A stretch of DNA of 21,323 bases from a virus. Position numbers and translations under genes: made by a program. The notes beneath the pieces were generated by a model. The model saw only the letters and a program-made list of their open reading frames with translations. It was not told the origin of the DNA and made no database searches. Of the stretch, positions 1 through 7,846 are shown one piece after another. Each line of letters begins with the position of its first letter. The stretch's first letter is position 1. Location: positions 1 through 21,323 of IMG/VR virus record IMGVR_UViG_3300028569_000197; one strand, written 5' to 3'.

Positions 1-700
1 CCACGCCCATGGGGCTGCGCAGATAGTCCAGCACGCACAATGCCCAGTTGGTGGTGTAGCCCACGCTGGTGGCGCCGCGCGGGTCGAGTATGTCGTTCTT
101 GCCGCGGACAAGCGCGGCCACGTTCTGCAGGCCGGCCGCGAATGCTTCCCGCGAATATTCCAGCCGGACATAGATGTAGGTGCGGCCGAGCAGCTTGTGA
201 TCCGCGCTCCAGCCATCCGGGCTTTCGGCGATCAGGTCCGCGTCGGCCGTGGTCTGGGTGCCGAGATACCGCTTGACGCGCACCCGCCCGGCCATCGGCC
301 CCGCGGTGACCATGCCATTGCCGCCGATCTGGGCTGCGGTGATCTCGACATCGTTGACGAACACGCTGTCGATGGCGTGGCAGGGGTGGCAGGCCAGCTC
401 GGCGACCAGGTGCAGGTATCGCTGATCCGCGCCGCTGCTGCCCACATACACCAGCGTGCCGCCCACCTTGGCGGCGCCATAGATGATACGGCGCGGCGCC
501 ACCGGCTGGCGCACCATCTGCTTCCGGTCCTGGGCGGTGAAATTCAGGTTCGGCTTCGGCACCGGGAAGATGGCGTCGAGAAGCATGGATGTGCCGACAG
601 CCAAGACGGCGCCGATGATGCTGCCCAAAATGGGGCCGAAGACGGCCACGGCCACCGCTGCCACCACTACCGGCAAAACGGCCTTCAAGACATCCGGCAT
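1..700 (-). CDS. Tail tip attachment protein (TipJ/host-specificity J-like), N-terminal part, cut by window edge
   Basis: The first 233 codons are inside the window and the gene continues past the left edge. Residues about 3-45 form a long Gly/Ala/Val-rich hydrophobic stretch ending in a MLLDAIFPVPKP segment. This is followed by RQPVAPRRIIYGAAKVGGTL, the hallmark of the large tip proteins of siphoviruses and gene transfer agents (TipJ / phage-tail_3 type). The known role is to close the tail tip and carry receptor-binding modules. The ATG overlaps the upstream stop codon in a TGATG junction, which fixes the start. It follows an NlpC-like gene and two tail-tip genes, as expected for the distal end of a tail operon. 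The receptor-binding part is not visible. Confidence 0.85.
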   Translation of the reverse strand, partial: MPDVLKAVLPVVVAAVAVAVFGPILGSIIGAVLAVGTSMLLDAIFPVPKPNLNFTAQDRKQMVRQPVAPRRIIYGAAKVGGTLVYVGSSGADQRYLHLVAELACHPCHAIDSVFVNDVEITAAQIGGNGMVTAGPMAGRVRVKRYLGTQTTADADLIAESPDGWSADHKLLGRTYIYVRLEYSREAFAAGLQNVAALVRGKNDILDPRGATSVGYTTNWALCVLDYLRSPMGV

Positions 701-1131
701 CAGACGGCCCAGCCCATGGTGGCGGTGCCGGCCGGCACGAATGCCAGCCCATCGGTGCCCGGCGCGGCCACCAGGTCGCCCAGCACCACGCCCAGCAGCG
801 GCGTATTGCCCACCGTCACCAGCGCCAGGTCGCCGCGCTGCGCCTGGGATGGGTGCGGCAGTTGCGGCAGGCCGGCCGCCGCCGCCTGCTGGGCCAGGAA
901 GCCTGGCAGCCCGCCCGGCCCGATCAGCGCCTCGGCCTCGGCCTCGGTGGCGTAGGCCCCGCGATAGCCGGCCGCCGGATCGTGGCCAGTCAGCGCCGCC
1001 ACCACGGCCGCGGCGAACAGGCAGCAATCATGGGTGCCCCAGGCGAATGGCGTGTCGCGGTGCGCGTCGATGATGTCGGCCAGCCGTTCCGGCCAGCCGG
1101 GCAGGCGGCGGCGCGCCGGGGGGGGGCGCAT
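700..1131 (-). CDS. NlpC/P60-like tail protein (DUF6950 type)
   Basis: A protein of 143 residues. An N-terminal segment reads TPFAWGTHDCCLFAA (about residues 27-41). It places a Cys pair after a His-Asp in the way NlpC/P60-type papain folds place their nucleophile. QRGDLALV (98-105) matches the GD-x-hydrophobic strand of that fold. The usual catalytic His after this strand is not seen: the segment reads TPLLGVVLGD. The protein may therefore be structural or use other residues. It lies between the hub-like protein and the TipJ-like gene, the position held by the cell-wall peptidase of gene transfer agents and siphoviruses. The start is the ATG that shares its A with the upstream TGA. The DUF6950 assignment is by recall of the motif pattern. 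Confidence 0.75.
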   Translation of the reverse strand: MRPPPARRRLPGWPERLADIIDAHRDTPFAWGTHDCCLFAAAVVAALTGHDPAAGYRGAYATEAEAEALIGPGGLPGFLAQQAAAAGLPQLPHPSQAQRGDLALVTVGNTPLLGVVLGDLVAAPGTDGLAFVPAGTATMGWAV

Positions 1132-1703
1132 CAGCCCCTCCATGATGCCGCCGGCCAGACGATTTCCTTCTCGACCGTGGCCGACAAGAATTGCAGGCCA
1201 AGGTCGCCCGGATAGTCGCGCTGCTGATCCTCGTCGGTGGATCGCGCCAGGTTCGGCCGGTCCATGTCGGTCAGCCGGTCTTCCAGCGTTACCTCCACCA
1301 CATTCTGCGCGCCCAGCAGCACGTTCATCTGATCCATGCGCCCGCGGAAGACGATGGCGGGGTCGCTGACCAGCTGGCCCGTCACGCGGTCCAGCCACAC
1401 TTCCCACACCGTGCCGCGCCGATCCTGGTAGGGTTCCGCCAGGGCCAGCGCCACGGCGTCGGACGGGATGCCGGACAGGGAAAGCGTGATGCCGGCCGAT
1501 TGCAGCCCGGCTTCCTCGGCGATTTCGGAAATCGAGCCGAGCGTGCCCACGCCCAGGAATTCCTGGCCGCCGATCGTGATGGAGATGGGCGAGCCGTTGA
1601 CCCGCACCGGCCCGCTGTCGAACAGCAGCTCCACCGCCACCGTCCGCATCACCACTTCCTGCTGCGCGGCGGTGGCGGCCGCGTTGGTCAGGCCGCGCGT
1701 CAT
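1131..1703 (-). CDS. Tail-tip hub-like protein
   Basis: A protein of 190 residues starting MTRGLTNAAA, whose ATG overlaps the upstream stop as ATGA. The sequence has a repeating beta-strand character (VAVELLFDSGPVRVNG, ISITIGGQEFLGVGTLG). It also has RMDQMNVLLG (about 122-131) and a conserved-looking RSTDEDQQRDYPGDLGL block (155-170), which I recall from tail proteins of alphaproteobacterial phages and prophages. The place between the distal-tail-like gene and the NlpC-like gene is that of the hub protein (gp13 / DUF2163) in gene transfer agents. The role as a tail-tip hub is inferred mostly from this order. No enzyme motif is visible. Confidence 0.65.
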   Translation of the reverse strand: MTRGLTNAAATAAQQEVVMRTVAVELLFDSGPVRVNGSPISITIGGQEFLGVGTLGSISEIAEEAGLQSAGITLSLSGIPSDAVALALAEPYQDRRGTVWEVWLDRVTGQLVSDPAIVFRGRMDQMNVLLGAQNVVEVTLEDRLTDMDRPNLARSTDEDQQRDYPGDLGLQFLSATVEKEIVWPAASWRG

Positions 1704-2311
1704 ACCAGCACCTCCTCGATGTCGATCGACCCGCCGGCAATCAGCGCGCTGGCGATATCCAGCCCGGCATCGTCGGTGGCCAGGGCCCAGATCGCCTCGG
1801 GCTGCGCCAGCGTGACGGCGGCGTTGTTGTTCGGGCTGCGCCGGATCGGCGGGGTCAGCGGCACGGCAACCAGGCCATTCGCGCCGGCGGTGACATCGGC
1901 CGTCGCCATGTGCAGCGCCAGGCGCCCGGCCGGGTCGGCGAAGCCGAACAGGTCGCCGGCAAGGAAGGCCTGGCCGGCGGCAAAGCCCTTCAGGCTGATG
2001 CTGGCGCCAAGCTGGTTCGCGCCGTCCACCTGGCAGTTGCTGGCGGTGCCGGTGGCACGGCGCGGCAGGGGCGGCCACCAGCGGAAGCGGCCGGCGCGGC
2101 CGCGCAGCTGCGCCAGGAAGGCCAGCAGCGGCCGGCTTTCCGCCTGGGTCAGCCCTTCCCAGGACAGGGTGGCGGCCCAGCGCGCGCCGGGCAGTTCCAG
2201 CCGCTGTTCCGTGCCGTCGAACGGGCTGCGCCCGCCCGATTGGGTGTTGCCCACCAGGCGCAGCCGGAAACTGCCGGGCACGAAGGCGGCGGGGGGCACC
2301 AGGATGGTCAT
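1700..2311 (-). CDS. Distal tail-like structural protein
   Basis: A protein of 203 residues directly after the tape measure gene, overlapping it by an ATGA junction. It starts MTILVPPAAFVPGSFRLRLV and contains a tryptophan-rich segment, FRWWPPLPRR (about 76-85). It continues with Gly/Ala-rich beta-type sequence. No named domain can be assigned with confidence. Being the first gene after the tape measure, and upstream of hub-, peptidase- and TipJ-like genes, it occupies the slot of the distal tail protein (Dit, or gp12 in gene transfer agents) that starts the tail tip. That function is an inference from synteny. Confidence 0.6.
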   Translation of the reverse strand: MTILVPPAAFVPGSFRLRLVGNTQSGGRSPFDGTEQRLELPGARWAATLSWEGLTQAESRPLLAFLAQLRGRAGRFRWWPPLPRRATGTASNCQVDGANQLGASISLKGFAAGQAFLAGDLFGFADPAGRLALHMATADVTAGANGLVAVPLTPPIRRSPNNNAAVTLAQPEAIWALATDDAGLDIASALIAGGSIDIEEVLV

Positions 2312-4605
2312 GATGTGGCGGCCCCTAGCGCGCGATCGACGCCCACGCGGTGGACGTCGCTGATCAGGCTGCGCTTGGCGGCCCCGATGATGGCGGGCGC
2401 GGCGCCGGCGATGTCCTGCCGCCAGGCCGCGCGCATTTCGGCCAACAGCGCGGCGCGGTCGGCTTCGGACCCGGCATCGCCGTGGAAGTGGATGACGGGC
2501 GCGAAGGTTTGATCGCCGCCGCCGGCCGGGCCAAGGCGCGCCATCTGCGCTTGCGTGAACACGCCTTCGCCGCGCTGGAGGATCGCGGGCACTTCATCAG
2601 GCCCGATCATCCCGCCGCCATGCAGGCGCGGCGCGGTGGCGAACAGGCGCGCGGCCACCTGGCGGCCGGGGACGGCGTCGCCGCCGACGATCCCGCCGGT
2701 GTGGAACAGGAAGCCGCCGCCGCTGGCGCCCGCCGTCGAAGGGCCGCTGCCATAGAACGGCCCCGTGCTGGCCGCGAATGATGAGCCCAGCAGGTCGAAC
2801 ACGCCGCTGAGCGTGGTGCGGCTTCCACCGGTGGCCGCGTTCAGGATGGGGTTGATGATCGCCAGCTGGGCAAAAGCTTGCGTCAGCTCCGACGCCACCG
2901 CCAGGCCGATGCGGCCCATCGACCGGAAGTCCAGCTGCCCCTGTGTCAGCGCCTGGGTAATGGATTGGCCGACACGGTCGAAGGCGCGTTCGCCAATCCG
3001 CCCCACCTCGCGCAGTGTCTCGGCGCTTTTCGCCGCCGCCTCATCCAGCGGCAGCGCGCGGCGATAGGCTTCACCGGCGCGTGCCACCGCGCGGTTATAG
3101 GTTTCCTGGGTGATCGTGCCGGCGCCGAGAAGGGCCTGGTACCGGGCCAGCTCCTCATTCAGTGTTTCAAGCGGCGTGCGCAGCGATCGGGCGAGTTCGG
3201 CGCCTTCCTGCTGCTGCTGGCGCAACGCCTGAAGGTTCGCATCAAGGCCCTCGCGGCCGCCCCGGGGCTGGGGCCCACCCAGCTTGCCCAGCTCCTCATC
3301 GCGCAGCCGGTTGCTGGCGGCGCGGTCCGTGGCAGCCTGGCCGGGCGTGATGGCGCCCGCCGCCAGCGCGCGGTCGATCACCGCCTCCCGCTCGGCCGCT
3401 TCCCGCCGGATGCGCAGCCGGCGGTCCAGGCTTTCGCGCAGCTCGCCCAGCGCCACTTCCGCCTGCCGGCGCTCATTCGCCGTCCGGCGCTCGCCCGCCA
3501 CGCGCGCATCGTCAAAAGTCCGCTGGTCGGCGTCGCGCTGGATGGCAATGCGGCGCAACTCCGCTTGCTCCAGCTGCTGCAACGCCTCGTCAATGGCCTG
3601 CTGCCGCCGCGCCGTGGCGGCAGCGGACGGCGCGCCCAGGCCGAATTCATCATCTGTCTCGGGCAGCGCCCGGGCCGCATCCAGCGCCCCACGCGCGGCC
3701 GCCACATCATCGTCAGCGATCTGCTGGCCGGAGCGAAATAGCCGGCCGCGCGCCCTGTCCAGCCCCTGGCCGGCCGCCGTCAGGAAGCCGGCCACCCGCT
3801 GCGACAGGCCCGCCGCCTGATCCAGGTCCGCCAGAAAGCGCGACATGGCCGAGCCCAGGATATCGACCGACCGCGACAGGGATGGCGGCAGTTCCGCGAA
3901 TTGGCGGGCCATGTCGCCGCTGGCGCGGGTCAGGGCGGGGATGACAACATCCGCCGTCAGCTTCCCTTCTTCGCCCATCTTGCGCAGTTCGCCCAGGCCC
4001 ACGCCCAACTCGCGCGCCAGGGCCTGCGCGAGGTTCGGCATGGCTTCCAGGATCGACCGCAGCTCATCGCCCTGCAGCTTGCCGCTGGCCAGCGCCTGCC
4101 CCAGCTGAAGCGTGGCGGAGGCGGTTTCCTGGGTGGACGCGCCAGCCAGCGTGCCGGCCTGCTGCAGCAGCTGCACGATCGACAGGATTTCCGACTGCGT
4201 CGCGCCCACTTCCTGGGCCGCGATCGCGAACCGGCTGAAGGCACCCGCGGCCTCGTTGGTCGCGATCCCGGTGCGCTGGCTCAGCTGGTACAGCCGCTCA
4301 TAGACATCCGCCGCCGCCCCGGCGGAGCCGGCGGCCTGCGCCAACCGGCCGAGCGACGCATTCATCTCATCGCCCGCGCGCGCGGTGGCGCGCAGCGCGC
4401 CGGCGATGCTGACCACGCCCGCCAGCGCGCTGGCCGCGCGGGTCGCGCTGGCGACCATGGCGTTCAGCCCGCCGGCCGCATCAGCGCCCGCGCGCTGCCC
4501 CGTAGCCCCCAGGCCGGCCAAATCCTGCCTGGCGCCGACGATCTCGGCCTTCAGGTTGCTGGCGTCGCCCGTGATGCGCAGCGTGAGCCGGAGGTCGCCC
4601 GCCAT
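2308..4605 (-). CDS. Tape measure protein
   Basis: A protein of 765 residues that would fix tail length and form the core of the tail tube. Residues about 60-230 carry the typical TMP_2-type region, including QLGQALASGKLQGDELRSIL (about 167-186) and LGELRKMGEEGKLTADV (204-220). The middle (about 290-540) is rich in Arg, Glu and Ala and looks alpha-helical or coiled-coil. The C-terminus is glycine-rich and contains HGGGMIGPDEVPAILQRGEG, a common end motif of these proteins. By the usual rule of about 1.5 angstrom per residue, the tail would be roughly 115 nm. The gene starts one base after the stop of the G-T chaperone frame, and its end overlaps the next gene. Confidence 0.95.
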   Translation of the reverse strand: MAGDLRLTLRITGDASNLKAEIVGARQDLAGLGATGQRAGADAAGGLNAMVASATRAASALAGVVSIAGALRATARAGDEMNASLGRLAQAAGSAGAAADVYERLYQLSQRTGIATNEAAGAFSRFAIAAQEVGATQSEILSIVQLLQQAGTLAGASTQETASATLQLGQALASGKLQGDELRSILEAMPNLAQALARELGVGLGELRKMGEEGKLTADVVIPALTRASGDMARQFAELPPSLSRSVDILGSAMSRFLADLDQAAGLSQRVAGFLTAAGQGLDRARGRLFRSGQQIADDDVAAARGALDAARALPETDDEFGLGAPSAAATARRQQAIDEALQQLEQAELRRIAIQRDADQRTFDDARVAGERRTANERRQAEVALGELRESLDRRLRIRREAAEREAVIDRALAAGAITPGQAATDRAASNRLRDEELGKLGGPQPRGGREGLDANLQALRQQQQEGAELARSLRTPLETLNEELARYQALLGAGTITQETYNRAVARAGEAYRRALPLDEAAAKSAETLREVGRIGERAFDRVGQSITQALTQGQLDFRSMGRIGLAVASELTQAFAQLAIINPILNAATGGSRTTLSGVFDLLGSSFAASTGPFYGSGPSTAGASGGGFLFHTGGIVGGDAVPGRQVAARLFATAPRLHGGGMIGPDEVPAILQRGEGVFTQAQMARLGPAGGGDQTFAPVIHFHGDAGSEADRAALLAEMRAAWRQDIAGAAPAIIGAAKRSLISDVHRVGVDRALGAATS

Positions 4606-4606
4606 G

Positions 4607-4981
4607 TCAGCGACGCTCCGCCATGATGGTCAGCGCGGCGCCCTCGATCACGCGCAGCCGGGCCAGCAGGTCGGCATCGGCCGCCACGCCCAGCATGCCG
4701 CACACGATCGGGATCGCGGTGTAGTCCAGGCCGGTCGCCACGCCCGCCATGCCGCCGCGCCGCCACTGGGTTTCCATCCCCAGGAACACGCGCAGCGCCC
4801 CCCAATTCTCGGGCATGATCTCCAAATCCCGGGCATCCGGCGGGCTGGCGTCGGCCGCCAGCAGCGCGGCGCTTGTCTCAGGCGAAAGGCCAAGCGCGCG
4901 CGCCTGCGCGTGCAGCGCCTCATCATCCCCCTGGTCGTCGCCGCGGCGCGCCCGGGCCCAGACCCGCGCCGCGGCCTTCAG
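4607..4981 (-). CDS. Tail assembly chaperone T part (DUF1799-like), made as a -1 frameshift extension of G
   Basis: This open frame lies -1 to the upstream chaperone gene. It has no ATG, GTG or TTG near its beginning: the first usable codons are a TTG and an ATG deep inside the conserved part. Translated from the CTG after the slip site it gives 124 residues. The conserved block is MPENWGALRVFLGMETQWRR followed by GLDYTAI, as in DUF1799 proteins found between the major tail protein and the tape measure. The fusion with the upstream frame would be about 238 residues. As in lambda gpG/gpGT, the long form is expected to bring the tape measure to the tube protein during assembly. Its stop lies one base before the tape measure start. 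Confidence 0.85.
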   Translation of the reverse strand: MKAAARVWARARRGDDQGDDEALHAQARALGLSPETSAALLAADASPPDARDLEIMPENWGALRVFLGMETQWRRGGMAGVATGLDYTAIPIVCGMLGVAADADLLARLRVIEGAALTIMAERR

Positions 4982-4987
4982 TTTCCC
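4941..4987 (-). promoter_or_regulatory. Programmed -1 ribosomal frameshift signal
   Basis: On the minus strand the heptamer GGGAAAC (4987 to 4981) is read GGA AAC in the G frame, directly before the TGA stop, and as GGG AAA after a one-base backward slip. It fits the X XXY YYZ rule and is close to the lambda GGGAAAG site. Six bases later begins a perfect 10-bp stem, CCGCGGCGCG (4974-4965) paired with CGCGCCGCGG (4950-4941), around a 14-base loop. A slip site, short spacer and strong stem together are the classic stimulator layout. Confidence 0.9.
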
Positions 4988-5322
4988 GCCGCGGCCGGCG
5001 CCGGCGGCGCGCCGCTGATCGCCGCCAGATAGGCCTGGATCAGCGCCGAGCGGGTCCAGGGGTTGGCCAGCAGCGCATCCAGCAGCGCGGGCGAATGCGG
5101 CAGGGGGGCGCCGCCCTCCTCCGCCACGTCCAGCACTTCCAGCACCGCGTCGCGCAGCACATCGCTGGTGCCGGTCAGGGTTTCGCCAAAGGCCGCCAGC
5201 CGATCGATCGACACCAGCCGGAAGCGCGCGCGAAAGCGCTGCGGCGTGTAGCCGCCATCCTCGTTCGGGACCCGCACGGTGACAGGCCAGATCCATTGCG
5301 GCTGCTTCTGTAGGACGAACAT
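4978..5322 (-). CDS. Tail assembly chaperone (G-like)
   Basis: A protein of 114 residues if it starts at the ATG reading MFVLQKQPQWIWPVTV. An AGGTGA ribosome-binding site ends five bases upstream of this ATG. A GTG three codons earlier would overlap the tail tube stop as GTGA and is an alternative. The sequence has a beta-rich N-terminus (VTVRVPNEDGGYTPQRFRAR) and a helical C-terminus, and ends PAPAAAGN just after the slippery sequence. Its place between the tail tube and tape measure genes and the -1 frameshift at its end identify it as the short chaperone. It is known in this class to bind the tape measure before tube polymerisation and to be absent from the virion. Confidence 0.85.
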   Translation of the reverse strand: MFVLQKQPQWIWPVTVRVPNEDGGYTPQRFRARFRLVSIDRLAAFGETLTGTSDVLRDAVLEVLDVAEEGGAPLPHSPALLDALLANPWTRSALIQAYLAAISGAPPAPAAAGN

Positions 5323-5327
5323 GGGTC

Positions 5328-6248
5328 TCACCTGATGCGGAGGTTGAATTCGTCGTTGCCGGCCGTTGTCGGCTCGGGCCGCAGGTCGAAGGTCAGCATG
5401 CGGACATTGTCATCGTCGCTGTAGCGCGGGTTCAGCACCCGGGCTTGGCCGAGCGTGACTTCCACGATGTTCCCAGCCGTTGTGCCATGCACCAGGTTGA
5501 AGGCCACGTTCGTGCCGATGGCGCTGAAAAAGTTGGGCGTCAGCGCGTCCGGGTCCTCGATGGTGATCGTGGCGGAAGGCGCGCGGCTGGCGATGCGGAT
5601 GGCGCGGGCGCCGGGCAGGTCCCGCACCTGCATGCTGTTGCCATGGGTATAGGTGAAGCTGCGCAGGATGACGGCCTGGCCATCCAAGGTGCAGGTCGGC
5701 GTGTTGGCCTGGTTCACCGGGATGGCGGTGTTGTAGCCATTGGTCCCCGCAGACGGCAGCGCCACCGCGGTGGGGGCCACATACAGGCCCGTCAGGTCGA
5801 AGGTGGCGCGGGGCATCTGCCCGCCCTGGATGTCCAGACCGAAGGTGCCGCGCGTGCCCAGCAACGCGTGCAGCTTGCCGTCCGGATAGATATAGCAGGT
5901 CACCGCATCCTCGGCGACGGACACGGGCGCGAAGTCGACGCGCGTGCTGGCCGTGAGGGTCTGCGACAGGCCGCAGGCGCGCAGTAGCGGGCCGAAACCC
6001 GGGACGTTGCCCGCGGCGCCGCCGCCGCCCAGGTTGATGGCGCATTGCAGCCGCGCGCGCTGCGATACCAGCGTGACGGGCCGGTTGCCCAGCCAGGGCA
6101 GAACCATGCTGCGCTCGACCTGGTCGGCTTCCTGCGGGATCAGGTCCACGCTGTTCATCAGCACCGCATTCGTGCCGCTCGGCACGCTGTCGGTGCCATA
6201 GGTCGTCTCGATCTTCACGAGCGCGACCATGCGGGAATATCGCGCCAT
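5328..6248 (-). CDS. Major tail tube protein
   Basis: A protein of 306 residues starting MARYSRMVALVKIETTYGTD, a typical opening of siphovirus-type tail tube proteins of Mu-like phages. It is beta-rich throughout. There is a central YIYPDGKLHALLGTRGTF segment (about 119-136) and a C-terminal ITIEDPDALTPNFF (about 228-241), followed by LNPRYSDDDNVRMLTFDLR. It would form the hexameric rings of the non-contractile tube. No sheath gene is present nearby, so the tail is siphovirus-like and not myovirus-like as in Mu itself. It is preceded by the best ribosome-binding site seen in the module, which suits a protein made in many copies. Confidence 0.9.
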   Translation of the reverse strand: MARYSRMVALVKIETTYGTDSVPSGTNAVLMNSVDLIPQEADQVERSMVLPWLGNRPVTLVSQRARLQCAINLGGGGAAGNVPGFGPLLRACGLSQTLTASTRVDFAPVSVAEDAVTCYIYPDGKLHALLGTRGTFGLDIQGGQMPRATFDLTGLYVAPTAVALPSAGTNGYNTAIPVNQANTPTCTLDGQAVILRSFTYTHGNSMQVRDLPGARAIRIASRAPSATITIEDPDALTPNFFSAIGTNVAFNLVHGTTAGNIVEVTLGQARVLNPRYSDDDNVRMLTFDLRPEPTTAGNDEFNLRIR

Positions 6249-6249
6249 G

Positions 6250-6420
6250 TCAGTCCTCCTGCTCGGTGGGGGGCGGCGGGGCGGGCGGCAGGATCACGCT
6301 GCCATCGGCCGCGCGCGGCGCTTCGCATTCCGGGTGCGGCGCCGTGCCGCCTTCCCGCACGAGGGCGCCGTCTGGCCCGATGATGTAGCTGCCGCCGCGC
6401 TCCATGCTGGTCTCCGTCAT
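6250..6420 (-). CDS. Small protein between tail terminator and tail tube genes
   Basis: A protein of 56 residues, MTETSMERGGSYIIGPDGAL at the start and a proline-rich, acidic end (PPAPPPPTEQED). Its ATG overlaps the upstream stop as ATGA, and its stop lies one base before the tail tube start. The position matches the small gene 38 (DUF2635) of Mu. The sequence itself is not clearly recognisable as that family. Translation is supported by the tight junctions on both sides and the absence of any other frame here. Function unknown. Confidence 0.65.
   Translation of the reverse strand: MTETSMERGGSYIIGPDGALVREGGTAPHPECEAPRAADGSVILPPAPPPPTEQED
6255..6260 (-). promoter_or_regulatory. Strong ribosome-binding site of the tail tube gene
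   Basis: A complete AGGAGG on the minus strand, six bases upstream of the tail tube ATG. It lies inside the end of the preceding small gene. It supports the chosen start and high expression. Confidence 0.85.
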
Positions 6421-6845
6421 GCCCGGTAGTGGGTGGTGGTGGTGTAGTCGTCGCGCCACGCCAGAACGCCGTCCTCGCTGTCGATCAGGCGGCCGAGCCG
6501 GATTTCGACCGGGTCCCAATCAGCGGAGGGGCGCCAAGCGATCAGGGCGCGTCGCACCGCGGGGATCAGGTCCCGCGTCAGGTCGGCGGAGGCCGCTGCG
6601 CCGCGCGCATCCCGGCGGTTGCGATGCAGGATGATCACGCTGAAGGGCTCCTCCAGCCGCTGGAGGAAGCCGGTGGCCAGGCTGTTTGCGCCGGCCTGGG
6701 TGACGCCGGGCAGCACATAGGCCGCCGGCAGGCGCGCATCGGGCGGCGGGGCGATCAGCGCATCGAATTCGGCCAGCCCCTCGACCAGACGCAGCGGGGG
6801 CATGGCCTCGGCGGACAGCCGGGCGATCACGTCCTGGATGATCAT
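6417..6845 (-). CDS. Tail terminator / tail completion protein (Mu gp37-like)
   Basis: A protein of 142 residues starting MIIQDVIARLSAEAMPPLRL. The pattern LPAAYVLPG (about 39-47), FSVIILHRN (68-76), then DLIPAVRRALIAWRP (91-105), is that of the Mu gp37 / tail terminator family, which ends tube polymerisation and joins the tail to the head. It overlaps both neighbours by four bases. It lies between the gpG-like morphogenesis gene and the tail tube gene, as in Mu-like siphoviruses. Confidence 0.8.
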   Translation of the reverse strand: MIIQDVIARLSAEAMPPLRLVEGLAEFDALIAPPPDARLPAAYVLPGVTQAGANSLATGFLQRLEEPFSVIILHRNRRDARGAAASADLTRDLIPAVRRALIAWRPSADWDPVEIRLGRLIDSEDGVLAWRDDYTTTTHYRA

Positions 6846-7408
6846 GCGCCCGCCCGCGTGATGCGCGCGATATGCCGCGCGACCACATCCTGGATTTCGT
6901 CGCGATCCTCATCATCGGCGGCCAGGAAGGGGCGCGCCGGGAGGCGCAGCAGGCGCTCGCCATAGGTGACCGGGCGCAGCGTGACCCGCTTGTGCGCGGC
7001 CTTGCCGCGCGACCGCGCGAACAGCGATCGCCCGCCCGCGGATCGGAACGCCACCTTGCGGCTATAGGCGTATTGCCGGATTTCCCCGCCAAATTCGTGG
7101 ATGGCGGCATAGGGCAGGTCGGTGCCGATCAGCAGCGCGTTGCCCTCGACCGCCACGGCCAGGCTGTCGCGCAGACGGCCACTGACCACCAGCGGCAGGC
7201 CCTTGCCATCGCGCCGCCGCTGCTTCGGCAGCCAGGGCACGCGGTTCGGCCCCTGGCTGCGAATGAAGCGCGCGCGGCGCAGCTCGACCAGGTTCTGGCC
7301 GATCTCGCGCAGCGTCGGCGCCGGGTCGGACCCGAGCGCGATCAGGCGGCGGAAGGCGGCCTGGGTGGCGGCGTCGTCCAGCCGCGTCTCGATGCGCGCG
7401 CCGGTCAC
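6842..7408 (-). CDS. Phage virion morphogenesis protein (Mu gpG-like)
   Basis: A protein of 188 residues with a GTG start that overlaps the upstream stop (GTGA). The core reads LRDSLAVAVEGNALLIGTDL, then PYAAIHEFGGEIR (about 99-111) and RPFLAADDEDRDEI near the end. The family (phage virion morphogenesis, Mu gpG) is recognised by these blocks. The family is tied to head completion or tail attachment. In Mu the gene stands before gene I; here it has moved to the other side of the capsid genes, next to the tail terminator. Confidence 0.88.
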   Translation of the reverse strand: MTGARIETRLDDAATQAAFRRLIALGSDPAPTLREIGQNLVELRRARFIRSQGPNRVPWLPKQRRRDGKGLPLVVSGRLRDSLAVAVEGNALLIGTDLPYAAIHEFGGEIRQYAYSRKVAFRSAGGRSLFARSRGKAAHKRVTLRPVTYGERLLRLPARPFLAADDEDRDEIQDVVARHIARITRAGA

Positions 7409-7845
7409 GCCAGGTAGTCCGCCAGGGACGTGCTGTCGAAGCGCCGCGCGGGCGCCGCCACCTGCACGCGCCCGGCGCCGCCGGCGGCCGGCGTGGCGCC
7501 CGGGGCGGCGGCAGCCGCGCCCGGCAAGGCGGCGCGCCCAGCCGACAGGTCGCGCAGCTGGGCCAGAGCTTCCTCATAGGCCGACCGGACGGCCTGGCTG
7601 GCGGCTTCGCCGCGCAGCAGGAACCGGGTGATGTCGCAGGCCAGGCGGCGCAGCAGGGGCGGGGTGGGCACCACCGGCACGGCGTAGCGCTGCGCCAGGT
7701 ACCCATCGATCACCGCATCCGCATCGGCCAGCGCGGCATTGACCGGTGCGCTGTCGATCGCGTCCACATTGGCGCGGTCGGTCAGCTGGGTCAGCTCCTC
7801 CGCGCCGAAGCGGGTCGCCATGTCCTGGAGGGTGGCGTAGGGCAT
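7405..7845 (-). CDS. DUF1320 head-tail connector protein (Mu gp36-like)
   Basis: A protein of 146 residues. MPYATLQDMATRFGAEELTQ followed by LADADAVIDGYLAQRYAVPV and the segment PPLLRRLACDITRFLL is the signature of DUF1320 (Mu gp36, head-tail joining). The last 50 residues are Ala/Gly/Pro-rich and look disordered before ending FDSTSLADYLA. It lies one base from the upstream small gene and overlaps the gpG-like gene by four bases. The role as a head-tail connector is family knowledge. Confidence 0.88.
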   Translation of the reverse strand: MPYATLQDMATRFGAEELTQLTDRANVDAIDSAPVNAALADADAVIDGYLAQRYAVPVVPTPPLLRRLACDITRFLLRGEAASQAVRSAYEEALAQLRDLSAGRAALPGAAAAAPGATPAAGGAGRVQVAAPARRFDSTSLADYLA

Positions 7846-7846
7846 C

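Noticed and set aside
197-4626. Long plus-strand open frames over the tail genes
   Set aside because: They are antisense shadows produced by the G/C-ending codons of the minus-strand genes; they give Arg/Pro/Ala-rich peptides with no domains.
4607-5296. 229-residue minus-strand frame upstream of the DUF1799 part
   Set aside because: The first half is the G gene read in the wrong frame; only the part after the slip site carries family sequence, so the frame is used through frameshifting and not from its own start.
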